A stretch of 35,152 nt of DNA, from positions 1-35,152 of the forward strand of contig JABGXW010000010.1 of assembly GCA_018675575.1 (NCBI GenBank), given 5' to 3'. Under the pieces are notes generated by a model. That model did no database searches. It worked only from the letters and a program-made list of their open reading frames with translations, and was not told the DNA's origin. Of the stretch, positions 1 through 7,785 are shown piece after piece (position 1 is the stretch's first letter; the number at the start of each line of letters is the position of its first letter). The DNA is from Bacteriovoracaceae bacterium (GTDB lineage Bacteria > Bdellovibrionota > Bacteriovoracia > Bacteriovoracales > Bacteriovoracaceae). Position numbers and translations under genes: made by a program.

Positions 1-52
1 AGTAAGTGAACTTTTTGTTAGCTTTAAAATCTCGAATTATTTCAATCAGCAT
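1..52 (-). CDS. Start of ABC transporter permease (partial, runs off window)
   Basis: An ATG at 52-50 on the minus strand overlaps the stop of the ABC ATPase gene by seven bases (ATGCTGA). It opens a frame without stops to the window edge, giving MLIEIIRDFKANKKFTYL. An FtsX/LolE-type permease directly after a LolD/YbbA-type ATPase is the usual arrangement, and a short basic cytoplasmic segment before the first membrane helix is typical of such permeases. Only 17 codons are visible, so the family assignment rests on position and the overlapping start, not on a domain match. Confidence 0.55.
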   Translation of the reverse strand, partial: MLIEIIRDFKANKKFTY

Positions 53-723
53 GGGGTCTCTTTAGCCAAGCCCTTATTTGTGAGTCTCCATACATCATCA
101 CATAAGATAGCGAGGTTTCTATTATGCGTAACGAGCACAAGCCCCGTCTGCTCTTCTTTTGCTAAATTAAAAATTAGCTCTATAATAGATTCACCCGTTT
201 TATTATCAAGACTTCCGCTCGGCTCATCTGCTAGCAATAAATCAGGCTTAATAATAAGAGCTCTGGCGATTGCGACCCTTTGCTTTTCACCTCCACTTAA
301 TTGGGCAGGTAAATGATCTAGTCGACAGGATAGTCCTACACGTTCTAAAAATTCTTTTGCTATATTTTTATCTACGCCACTTCCTTGGATTTCCAAGGGG
401 AGGTAGACATTCTCTAAAACAGTTAAATGTGAAATTAAATGAAACTGTTGGAAGATAATTCCAATCTTACCATTGCGAAGACCTGTTAGTTCATCCTCGT
501 CCATAGTTGAAAAAGGTTTTCCACTAAAAACAATCTGCCCCTCATTAGGTCGATCAAGTCCTGCGAGTAATGAAAGCAAAGTAGATTTTCCAGATCCCGA
601 CTGTCCTATGACCGAAGCAGTCTTCCCTTTTTCCAATTCAAAACTTAATTTATTGAAAACATTTATATGATTCTCACCCTGTATAAATGTTTTTGAAATT
701 TTATCTACTCTTAGAAGGTTCAT
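46..723 (-). CDS. ABC transporter ATP-binding protein, LolD/YbbA type
   Basis: This is a 225-residue ATPase subunit of an inner-membrane ABC transporter of the MacB/LolD class. Walker A is GQSGSGKST at residues 40-48, the Q-loop is near IIFQQFH, the signature is LSGGEKQRVAIARAL, and Walker B is LLLADEPSG followed by SLDN and the switch histidine in VTHN. The length is normal for the family. The ATG at 723-721 overlaps the TGA of the upstream esterase gene by four bases (ATGA), and its own stop lies inside the start of a following permease frame. The order esterase-ATPase-permease resembles the tesA/ybbA/ybbP neighbourhood of enterobacteria, although there tesA is divergent. Whether it moves lipoproteins (LolD) or another envelope substrate cannot be decided from the sequence. 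Confidence 0.9.
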   Translation of the reverse strand: MNLLRVDKISKTFIQGENHINVFNKLSFELEKGKTASVIGQSGSGKSTLLSLLAGLDRPNEGQIVFSGKPFSTMDEDELTGLRNGKIGIIFQQFHLISHLTVLENVYLPLEIQGSGVDKNIAKEFLERVGLSCRLDHLPAQLSGGEKQRVAIARALIIKPDLLLADEPSGSLDNKTGESIIELIFNLAKEEQTGLVLVTHNRNLAILCDDVWRLTNKGLAKETPC

Positions 724-1340
724 AATAATGGCTCAAGATATTTAATAACTGTTGATTTTAATATTTTATGTCCCTTCTCATTTGGGTGTATTCCGTCAGC
801 AAGATTTAAATCCTTTTGCCCCGCGACACCTTCTAATATGAATGGAATCATATTAATATTATGTTTTTTCGTTAACTCTATAAACATATTTTTAAAGTTC
901 TTTGTATATTCGGGTCCATAATTTGGAGGGAGCATCATACCGGCAAGCAGAACTCGCATCTTATTTTTTAGAGCAAGTAAGATAATATCATCCAAGTTTT
1001 TTCTGGAGACATCAAGCTTTACTCCTCTTAAACCATCATTAGCACCAAGCTCTAAAAAGAGTATATCTGGCTTGGCCTTAAGAAACCACTTTAGTCTTTT
1101 CAATCCAGAGGAAGTTGTAGACCCACTAACTGATCCATTTAAAATCTTAATACTTTTACCTTTTTCTTTCAATTCACTTTCAATTAATGAAACATATCCA
1201 TTTTCCTGTGCAACTCCATAACCTTCTGTTAAAGAATCTCCTATAAATAAAATTGTCGTTTGTTTTTCACGAGTATTTTCTATGGACCAGGCCAAAGCTG
1301 GTAATACGAACATTAAGAATATTAAGAGAGTCTTTTTCAT
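720..1340 (-). CDS. tesA: SGNH/GDSL esterase, TesA-like, exported
   Basis: This 206-residue protein begins with a signal peptide (basic MKK, hydrophobic core to about residue 18). The SGNH hydrolase blocks follow: GDSLTEGYG with the nucleophile Ser36, a glycine block (SGSTTSSG), GAND with the oxyanion Asn near residue 100, and DGIHPNEKGH with catalytic Asp182 and His185. Length and order match periplasmic TesA (thioesterase I/arylesterase/lysophospholipase L1). It is the first gene of a tight operon with the ABC ATPase (four-base overlap). Family members hydrolyse acyl-CoA, lysophospholipid and aryl esters in vitro; the natural substrate here is unknown. Confidence 0.88.
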   Translation of the reverse strand: MKKTLLIFLMFVLPALAWSIENTREKQTTILFIGDSLTEGYGVAQENGYVSLIESELKEKGKSIKILNGSVSGSTTSSGLKRLKWFLKAKPDILFLELGANDGLRGVKLDVSRKNLDDIILLALKNKMRVLLAGMMLPPNYGPEYTKNFKNMFIELTKKHNINMIPFILEGVAGQKDLNLADGIHPNEKGHKILKSTVIKYLEPLL

Positions 1341-1416
1341 ATGACGAGTATACTCTTAGAGTTTAAAAATGGGTAATTTTGTACATCTCTAAGACTCTTA
1401 AAAACTAACATATTAC

Positions 1417-2748
1417 CTAAAACTGACAAACATTTTTCTTTAGCTCCGCGAAATATGAGTCAGGAATCTTTGTTCCAAAGTTTATAGAGCACATTAAATT
1501 GGAGTCCTCTCTCCCTAATTCATAATAAATAATACTATCGGAATCTCGATCAAAGTATTCGATATAGCAATCATTAAATCCAAGTACATGGCCTACTTCA
1601 TGGGCCAATGTTTTAGAAAGAGTAAATTTTGTTATTTTTGAATTAAGAGAGATTGTTTTGGATTTATTTACATCCACATGAGAGATTATTCCTTTTTTAA
1701 AAATGACCCTGAAAGTATTTTTTGTATCAAGCGGAACTTCCTTTATTTCTAATTTAAAGTTTTTATTTGACCACATATTCTCTACAAATTGTTTTGTTAA
1801 TTTTATACCTCCAAGAAATCGGAATCTATCTTTTGGATTAAATCCTAATGGTAATGTCATTATCGTCACTCCATCTTCTTCACGACATGAAAGCGTACTA
1901 TGTTTTGATCTTATTTTAAAGAGTACATCGTATTTTTTCTTTTTAAATATATCCAAATAAGTACTATACAACTTGTTTAACTGATTCTTCTTTGAAAAAG
2001 TAAAAAAATAAGATTCGCAAGCTCCCTTCCGTTCAACTGCTTTACATATCTTGATAAAATCACTATGAATCTTTTCTTTTTGATCTTGATTCTGTCTATT
2101 ATAATATTTTAATCTATGTTCAAGGCAACCAACTCTTTGATAGTCTCCACACGAGTTCTCCTTAAGCTCTAAGTATGTTCTGACATCGGCATCTGCATTC
2201 ATTGACAATTGATTTAGTTTACATTGAAAGTTTTGAAATCTCGCAGCAAAAACAGCCTGTTTTCTTAAATCAATGATGAGGTTCTCAATTGTCCTCTGAT
2301 CTACAGAGCTTACAAATTGATATTGAAATGTTCTTTTAGAAAAGTCTAACAAATCAAGGTATGATTCTACAGTTAAGATTTGACTAAAACGAAATTTAAT
2401 TGTTTTCAATTGCCTCTTTAACTCTTTTAATGAAAGGGCCAAGGGATGCTTCGGGCTAAGGTCTAATCTTTCATCTCGACTAGAGTTTAAAGACAAAAAT
2501 CGATCAGGATAAATTGCTCCATAATCGAGAACTAACTTATTTATCTGATCATCGAGCCCGTAAAATTCTTCAAATATTTTTTTCTGTTCTGCAGAACTAC
2601 TTCGCTCACAAAGAACCAAGTTCCGTGCCACGGAGAGACTCGTTTTAGGTATAGCATTGGACTTATCCGCCAATTGATTACCACAAGCAATCAGCTGCGC
2701 GATCAATAAAAGATATATAAAATGTCTAAATTTTAGACAGCTGCGCAT
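1417..2748 (-). CDS. Putative metzincin-like zinc metalloprotease lipoprotein
   Basis: This is a 443-residue lipoprotein: a hydrophobic N-terminus ends in the lipobox LIAC with Cys22 as the predicted acylation site. Near the C-terminus is HEVGHVLGFND (His383, Glu384, His387, Gly390, Asp393). This is the extended metzincin zinc signature HExxHxxGxxD, with Asp as third ligand as in snapalysin-type enzymes. A methionine in SNLMCS, 26 residues after that Asp, fits a Met-turn. The roughly 350 residues before the catalytic part are Lys/Leu-rich, probably helical, and contain several cysteines (ENSCGDYQRVGCLEH). No whole-length family is recognised. It is probably an envelope-anchored protease. It stands between an exported unknown and the tesA operon, with 76 bases before tesA. 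The ATG has only a weak GGGA upstream. Confidence 0.72.
   Translation of the reverse strand: MRSCLKFRHFIYLLLIAQLIACGNQLADKSNAIPKTSLSVARNLVLCERSSSAEQKKIFEEFYGLDDQINKLVLDYGAIYPDRFLSLNSSRDERLDLSPKHPLALSLKELKRQLKTIKFRFSQILTVESYLDLLDFSKRTFQYQFVSSVDQRTIENLIIDLRKQAVFAARFQNFQCKLNQLSMNADADVRTYLELKENSCGDYQRVGCLEHRLKYYNRQNQDQKEKIHSDFIKICKAVERKGACESYFFTFSKKNQLNKLYSTYLDIFKKKKYDVLFKIRSKHSTLSCREEDGVTIMTLPLGFNPKDRFRFLGGIKLTKQFVENMWSNKNFKLEIKEVPLDTKNTFRVIFKKGIISHVDVNKSKTISLNSKITKFTLSKTLAHEVGHVLGFNDCYIEYFDRDSDSIIYYELGREDSNLMCSINFGTKIPDSYFAELKKNVCQF
2723..2739. repeat. Perfect 17-base palindrome in the metalloprotease start region
   Basis: TGTCTAAA-T-TTTAGACA is a perfect inverted repeat with a one-base centre. 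It lies over codons 4-9 of the metalloprotease gene. It could be an operator or an mRNA hairpin near the start codon, or chance in AT-rich DNA. Confidence 0.4.
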
Positions 2749-2760
2749 ACATCATCCCAA

Positions 2761-2781
2761 GACCATGGCCTATCCATGGTC
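2761..2781. repeat. Perfect 8-bp inverted repeat upstream of the metalloprotease gene
   Basis: GACCATGG (2761-2768) and CCATGGTC (2774-2781) are perfect complements around a five-base loop. The element sits 12 bases upstream of the ATG of the lipoprotein gene, so it would be in the leader or promoter. No T-run follows on the minus strand, so it is not an obvious terminator. Confidence 0.45.
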
Positions 2782-2860
2782 AAAATACATTTAAAGAGAA
2801 GTTATCTCCTATAGGATCTGTTAGTTGCAATGGGGGTGCCAGAATTAGTACCATCGACTA

Positions 2861-3751
2861 TTACATACTTGGGATGCCAGATTTATGTTTATTAATATTT
2901 TTTTTGTGCTTTTTATAATCTATATGGCCACGACATATAAGTGGATATTCTTTCTTATATTTACATGAATTATCGAGAATATCTTTATGCTTAAATTTCA
3001 GTTTTTTATGGCCATTTATATCTCCACGAAGTAGCCGAGAAGAAAGCATAATCACGTTATTAACCTCTTTTAAAAGATGCTCGCATTCAAGGTTTGCAAC
3101 CTCAAACATTTTTTTCACGTCAGTATTCTTCTTAAAGAAAAAACTCTCAAAATCATAGAAAAACTTCCCTCCATAAACATTGATCATTCTAGCTAGTTTT
3201 ACAATCAGTAGTGATTCTTTTGCGGCTAAAACTTGTTTTAATGATGGAATTTTTTCTTTTTTCCTCTTGGTCACTTTTAATAAGTCGAGATTCAACTCGA
3301 GTCGAAACAAGTTGAACTTACTCATCTTAGATATTTCTTTAAGATCCCATGTTGGTGAAATAATTTTTGATCCTAAAACAACTGATCTAAGGTCTAACTT
3401 ATCGATAGTGACACCAAGTTTTTGAATTTTCCTTACTGTCTTTTTTGAATTCTTTTTGAAAAAGAAAAACTCTTTTTCATTTCGATCTACGTAAGAATAG
3501 TATTCAGCTATATATTTCTTCTTTGCTTTTACTTTAGTCAGGGCCTTTCCATCTTTATTTAATCGATAATAACTATCAGCAATTGGCTTAAAATTCACAC
3601 AGCTATTAGCTTTTACAGATTTAAATAGTTCTTTTTCGAGAAGGTATTTAAATGATTGTCTATATTCATAATAAAGGTTGCTTGATTTTGATGCATTGGT
3701 AATCGGCACCAAAAGGAGCCATATCAGTGCTAACGGAAAATACTTCTTCAT
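2861..3751 (-). CDS. Exported lysine-rich protein of unknown function
   Basis: This 296-residue protein begins with a clear signal peptide (MKK, then a Leu/Ile-rich core to about residue 20, cleavage near NA-SK). The mature part is strikingly rich in lysine and phenylalanine and very basic, with predicted helices and four scattered cysteines, two of them in the C-terminal part (DNSCKYKKEYPLICRG). No catalytic motif or known domain was recognised. The start is supported by AAGGA eight bases upstream of the ATG. About 110 bases separate its stop from the downstream lipoprotein gene, which has its own leader repeats, so the two are probably not one operon. Confidence 0.7.
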   Translation of the reverse strand: MKKYFPLALIWLLLVPITNASKSSNLYYEYRQSFKYLLEKELFKSVKANSCVNFKPIADSYYRLNKDGKALTKVKAKKKYIAEYYSYVDRNEKEFFFFKKNSKKTVRKIQKLGVTIDKLDLRSVVLGSKIISPTWDLKEISKMSKFNLFRLELNLDLLKVTKRKKEKIPSLKQVLAAKESLLIVKLARMINVYGGKFFYDFESFFFKKNTDVKKMFEVANLECEHLLKEVNNVIMLSSRLLRGDINGHKKLKFKHKDILDNSCKYKKEYPLICRGHIDYKKHKKNINKHKSGIPSM

Positions 3752-3889
3752 ATTAAAATCCTTAACTTATTTAAATTACTTATGATTATTTATATAGCCT
3801 ATATCTAATGAAAACATAAGAAAATGGCCAATTTAAATTTTTGCACCATTTAACTATTTAGAAAAGCAGTACTTGGCCCTTAAAAAATT

Positions 3890-3917
3890 AAAAAAAGCTC
3901 CATTCGGAGCCTTTTTT
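3890..3917 (-). terminator. Hairpin terminator after hpf
   Basis: GCTCC (3897-3901), loop ATTC, GGAGC (3906-3910) form a five-pair GC stem flanked by A-runs on one side and T-runs on the other. It can therefore act as an intrinsic terminator in both directions. It lies about 45 bases after the hpf stop and closes the lptC/A-lptB-rpoN-hpf operon. Confidence 0.75.
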
Positions 3918-3956
3918 AATGTGGACATAAATGTCGATCATATTGATATTCGTTAT

Positions 3957-4343
3957 TTATGCTGCTTTTTTCAATTCTTCATACTCATGCTCACATACAA
4001 AATCTTCCCATGCCTCACTAGGTTCAAGTATAGTTAAATTCGCTCTTCCTTTATGGACTTTGGATTGTCTCTTCTCCTTATGTTTATTAACCTGCTTAAA
4101 TAATTTATCGACGACAATATCTAATGTCTTATACAGGTTTTCTGAGTGGGCAATAGCATGGTGATGTAAGCTTGATCCTGCTACCGCTAGTTCTGCATAA
4201 TGTTGACCTCCTTTCACATAGCAAGTCCATTTAATAGACGAGCCCGACTCAAATAATTTTTCCAGTTTTTCACTTTTCTCCTCAATTCGTTGATCTAAAG
4301 CCTCGGTATGTTCCAGGTGTAAAAATGTTATCGTTACTTTCAT
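3957..4343 (-). CDS. hpf: Ribosome hibernation promoting factor (short HPF/RaiA family)
   Basis: This 128-residue protein matches the sigma-54 modulation/S30EA family. It has an N-terminal beta strand (MKVTITFLHLEHTEALDQRI), the EEKSEKLEKLFE helix, an alternating strand block with HYAELAVAG, and the conserved second helix LYKTLDIVVDKLFKQVNKHK. It ends soon after, so it is the short form that binds the 30S decoding region and inactivates ribosomes in stationary or starved cells, without the long-form dimerisation domain. It is the last gene after rpoN, the classical order in proteobacteria. A GGAG element lies upstream of the ATG, and the 49-base gap to rpoN contains the small palindrome GACTTTTTAAAGTC. 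Confidence 0.9.
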   Translation of the reverse strand: MKVTITFLHLEHTEALDQRIEEKSEKLEKLFESGSSIKWTCYVKGGQHYAELAVAGSSLHHHAIAHSENLYKTLDIVVDKLFKQVNKHKEKRQSKVHKGRANLTILEPSEAWEDFVCEHEYEELKKAA

Positions 4344-4392
4344 AAAGATATATCTCCTATAGAGAAGTTGAAGACTTTTTAAAGTCCTTTGT

Positions 4393-5841
4393 TTATTTTA
4401 CCTTACGCTTGGATGATGATAGAATTCCAAGTACTTCGCGGTACTTCGCCACGGTCCTACGGGCAACTTTTACATCATCTCGACTCAATAAATCGGCAAT
4501 TTTCTGATCTGAGAGTGGTTTCTTAGGATTCTCATTTGCCAATAATTCTTTGATTTTCAGCTTGAGAACCTCACTTGAAATGTCGACTCCGCCAGCTTTT
4601 CCACCTATTCCTGTATTGAAGAAATACTTCAGTTCGAAAAGACCAATGGGAGTATGCATATATTTATTGTTCGTAACTCTAGAAACTGTTGATTCATGCA
4701 TCCCAATTTCATTAGCAATATTTTTAAGAACCATAGGTTTAAGAAACTTAGGGCCTTTTTTGAAAAAGTCTTGTTGTTGTCTCACAATAGCAATGGAAAC
4801 TTTTTGTATTGTTCTTTGTCTATTTTGAATTGACTTAATAAGCCACATTGCTGATCTGAGTTTTTCTATTACATATTCTTTGGCTTCAAAATTTGCACCT
4901 TGTTTAAGCATTTCTTGGTATAGTTTAGATATTCTAAGACGTGGAACTCCATCATCATTCACCTGGACAACAAACTCTCCCCCCACTTCTTTTACGTAAA
5001 TATCAGGTACTACATAATGAGTATCTTGACTTGCTACTAATCGCCCAGGTTTGGGATGAAAGTTATGCAGCAACAACGCCGTGTCTTTTATGTTATCAAC
5101 CGAAACACCTGTCGCTTTTGCGATTGCCTCGAAGTCTTTTCTCTGTAAGTCTTCTAAGTGATCACAAATAATCCGTTCAAGTAGAGGAGATCTTTCTTCT
5201 GCCACCTTAGCCTGTATTAAAAGGCAATCCACAAGGGACGACGATCCACATCCGACAGGATCTAGTCTTTGAACTTTATCTAGTATTTCTACTGCTTCTT
5301 CACGTGAAAGTTTTGAGTTTGCTACAAGGTCTTCGAAGTCACCATCAAGATATCCATCATCGTTGATATTGTGAATAATTGCTTCCGCTAATTTCCACTG
5401 TTCTTCTGCTAAACTCTCCATTCTAAGTTGCCATTCTAAATGTTCGGCAAGTGTTTGCCCTTTAGAAACTATATTTTCATAGTTTGGCAATTCATCTAAG
5501 TCTTGAGTGGCCATTGATGGCGGGGTAGAGCTAGAAGTTTCGAATGATTCAGCGTATGATTGAAAGTCAAAATCATCCTTGCCTACAACAGACGGTTCAT
5601 CGAAATTATCGCTTTTCGCTTCAGCAGACTGTTGCTCTAGTTTTTCGAGTTTGTAATCACTATCATTTTTATTATCCCCATCACTTAGTTCTTCAAGCAT
5701 GGGATTTTCAACCATCTCTTCAGCAATAACACTTGTCATTTCCAAATGAGTCAGTGTCAACATTTTAATTGCTTGCTGAAGCTGAGGAGTCATCATTAAG
5801 TTCTGACTCTGTTTTAACGACTGATTAAGTTTCACGGCCAT
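4393..5841 (-). CDS. rpoN: RNA polymerase sigma-54 factor
   Basis: This 482-residue protein is a full-length RpoN. Region I is Gln/Leu-rich (LNQSLKQSQNLMMTPQLQQA onward), where enhancer-binding ATPases act. An acidic linker (about residues 50-115) is followed by the core-binding domain, a helix-turn-helix region around HESTVSRVTNNKY, and the RpoN box ARRTVAKYRE at residues 460-469, which reads the -24 promoter element. The protein directs core polymerase to -24/-12 promoters that need an AAA+ activator. It sits between lptB (24-base gap) and hpf, as in many proteobacteria. No convincing -24/-12 promoter was seen in this window, so its regulon here is unknown. Confidence 0.97.
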   Translation of the reverse strand: MAVKLNQSLKQSQNLMMTPQLQQAIKMLTLTHLEMTSVIAEEMVENPMLEELSDGDNKNDSDYKLEKLEQQSAEAKSDNFDEPSVVGKDDFDFQSYAESFETSSSTPPSMATQDLDELPNYENIVSKGQTLAEHLEWQLRMESLAEEQWKLAEAIIHNINDDGYLDGDFEDLVANSKLSREEAVEILDKVQRLDPVGCGSSSLVDCLLIQAKVAEERSPLLERIICDHLEDLQRKDFEAIAKATGVSVDNIKDTALLLHNFHPKPGRLVASQDTHYVVPDIYVKEVGGEFVVQVNDDGVPRLRISKLYQEMLKQGANFEAKEYVIEKLRSAMWLIKSIQNRQRTIQKVSIAIVRQQQDFFKKGPKFLKPMVLKNIANEIGMHESTVSRVTNNKYMHTPIGLFELKYFFNTGIGGKAGGVDISSEVLKLKIKELLANENPKKPLSDQKIADLLSRDDVKVARRTVAKYREVLGILSSSKRKVK

Positions 5842-5865
5842 AAGTACACCCTATTTATGTGCTAA

Positions 5866-6597
5866 TTACATCCTGAATTCTTCACCTAGATAGAACTTCC
5901 GTGCTCGATCATTATTAATTATTTCTTCTGGTGTTCCACTCACTAGTAGTTCACCTATATTCATTATATATGCTCGATCTACAATATCTAATGTTTCTCT
6001 CACATTATGATCCGTAATCAATACTCCAATATTTCTTTGCTTGAGCTTTTTAATGATATTTTGAATATCACTTACAGCTAATGGATCAACACCTGCAAAG
6101 GGCTCATCCAGCAAAATAAACTTTGGTTCCAGAGCTAAGGCTCGAGCAATTTCCACTCTTCTTCTCTCTCCACCAGAGAGTGCCCCGCCTAAAGACTTTC
6201 GAATATGCCCAAGCCCAAAATCATCTATTAGGGTTCCCAACAATCCTTTCTTTTTGCTTGTTGGTAATTTTCTATTTTCCAAAACAGAGTAAATATTTGC
6301 TTCCACGCTTAAATCTCTAAATACTGAAGCCTCTTGTGGCAGATATCCAACTCCTAAAAGAGCACGAGAGTGTAGAGGAAGTGACGTAATATCCTCACCC
6401 TTTAAAGTGATTGCCCCTTCTTCCGAACGTACTAATCCAACAATCATATAAAAGCTTGTTGTCTTACCAGCACCATTTGGTCCCAATAAACCGACAACCT
6501 CGCCTTGTTTCAGCTTCAGACTGACGCCTTTAACAACAGTTCTCCCAGCATAGCTCTTCTTTAAATTTGTTGCTTCAAGATATGGACTTTGTACCAA
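5866..6597 (-). CDS. lptB: LPS export ABC transporter ATPase LptB
   Basis: This 243-residue ATPase powers LPS extraction from the inner membrane by LptB2FG. Walker A is GPNGAGKTT at residues 39-47, the signature is [15 protein letters not shown], Walker B is [13 protein letters not shown], and the switch His is in ITDHNVRE. The sequence after Walker A ([18 protein letters not shown]) is characteristic of LptB. The start appears to be TTG at 6597-6595, with a GGGG run seven bases upstream; no in-frame ATG exists before Walker A. It lies 18 bases after the LptC/LptA-like gene and before rpoN, the conserved Lpt-rpoN order. The partners lptF and lptG are not in the window. Confidence 0.95.
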   Translation of the reverse strand: MVQSPYLEATNLKKSYAGRTVVKGVSLKLKQGEVVGLLGPNGAGKTTSFYMIVGLVRSEEGAITLKGEDITSLPLHSRALLGVGYLPQEASVFRDLSVEANIYSVLENRKLPTSKKKGLLGTLIDDFGLGHIRKSLGGALSGGERRRVEIARALALEPKFILLDEPFAGVDPLAVSDIQNIIKKLKQRNIGVLITDHNVRETLDIVDRAYIMNIGELLVSGTPEEIINNDRARKFYLGEEFRM

Positions 6598-6615
6598 ATC
6601 CTAACCCCTTATTTA

Positions 6616-7614
6616 TTAATTAGACTTGAAGGTGCTATTTGCATCTTCAACCTCTACAACATCATTGTTTTCTCTTAAAATGATCTTATTTCCCTTAATT
6701 TCATCGCCTTGTTGATAGACTTTCGGGTATCCAGTGAGAACCATTTTTCCCTCACTTACAATACCATCTAGCTGTTCAGCGAAGGCCTTTCTCAAAAATA
6801 CTGAACGCCCAAGCTTTACTTTTTCTACTACTTTCACATCGTCATAAAGTGCGAAATACTTGAGCCTTTTGTTGTAGTTTTCTAAGTAGAGCTTCCCTCG
6901 TCTAGATCTAGCTGTAAATGTCTGTTTTTTTATAACTACATCTCCCTCAAGATTGATCAAATGTTGGTTCATTTTTAAATGTAATTTATTTGATCTGTAT
7001 AGGATTGGAGATTCATAAACACGCTTTCTTACGACTTTTCCATTAACATTTCCAAAATATTTAGTTTCATTTCGTCTAGTCCACGAAATAGCACGGTCTG
7101 AGTTCACTAAAATCTTGTCGCCATTCATTTTTGAAATCGACTTTGATTTAACATCTCCACGAGCATCAATTCGCCCCATATTTAAGTTATAAATAACTTC
7201 TTTGGCAACGAGTGAAGAAGAATTTTCCTCCATTTTCATTTTTACTTTTTTTGAAATGTGAAGAATGCCTCTTCGTTGTATATATGTCCCCTTCATTCCT
7301 TCATAATGTATTTTGTTTTGTCTATTTGAGTAGGCAATTCCCTTGGGATCAAAAAATAATGTTCTATTTGTGACATTATTAACAGAGACCTCTGTGGCAT
7401 TTAATTGAAGCTTTGGTTTATAATTTTTAAGAATGAAATAGTTTATGTTTTTAAAAAAGCTTTCTTGTTGAGCTTGACTTTGTTTACTGCTATGGAGCTG
7501 AGAATTAAAGGTCAAGTCTGATTTATTCCTATTGATGACAGACAAGCTAATTAAAAAGCCCCAGAAGGCCGTAAAAAGGAAAATACCAATGGATTGTTTT
7601 CGTTCAACGCCCAG
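6616..7614 (-). CDS. LptC/LptA-like LPS transport protein, membrane-anchored fusion
   Basis: The frame reads through a membrane helix (about 14 residues, IGIFLFTAFWGFLI) just upstream of a TTG at 7545. There is no ATG before that TTG. The best start is CTG at 7614-7612, preceded by GGAGG at 7626-7622 with seven bases between, giving about 332 residues. The topology is that of LptC: a short basic cytoplasmic tail, one helix and a periplasmic beta-jellyroll. The first periplasmic part (NATEVSVNNV onward) is LptC-like. The last part (GYPKVYQQGDEIKGNKI, then a VEVEDA strand) matches the C-terminal signature of LptA/OstA. It is probably a fusion covering both the LptB2FG-docking and bridge roles. 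It heads the lptB-rpoN-hpf operon and is divergent from mutS. Confidence 0.78.
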   Translation of the reverse strand: MGVERKQSIGIFLFTAFWGFLISLSVINRNKSDLTFNSQLHSSKQSQAQQESFFKNINYFILKNYKPKLQLNATEVSVNNVTNRTLFFDPKGIAYSNRQNKIHYEGMKGTYIQRRGILHISKKVKMKMEENSSSLVAKEVIYNLNMGRIDARGDVKSKSISKMNGDKILVNSDRAISWTRRNETKYFGNVNGKVVRKRVYESPILYRSNKLHLKMNQHLINLEGDVVIKKQTFTARSRRGKLYLENYNKRLKYFALYDDVKVVEKVKLGRSVFLRKAFAEQLDGIVSEGKMVLTGYPKVYQQGDEIKGNKIILRENNDVVEVEDANSTFKSN

Positions 7615-7620
7615 CGAAAG

Positions 7621-7626
7621 ACCTCC
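7621..7626 (-). promoter_or_regulatory. Strong Shine-Dalgarno that places the LptC/A start at CTG
   Basis: On the minus strand GGAGGT (7626-7621) is followed after six bases by CTG at 7614-7612, in frame with the LptC/A-like protein. No ATG, GTG or TTG lies between this site and the membrane helix, so the site decides the start. Without it the protein would begin after its membrane anchor. Confidence 0.6.
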
Positions 7627-7785
7627 CTGTATTTACATTCTGTGCAACTCCTATCATAGCGAGAGATTGTTAAGAATTCACCCATTTAATCAATAAGTTA
7701 TCAGTTTTTTTTAAGGAACTCTTCCTTTACGATAAAGCGCTAACTATGATAAATTTGACGATGGTAGTCCAGTAATTCACACACA

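Noticed and set aside
4381..4395. GACTTTTTAAAGTC near the rpoN stop as a terminator
   Set aside because: It is an AT-rich perfect palindrome with only two GC pairs per arm and no T-run after it, too weak for an intrinsic terminator.
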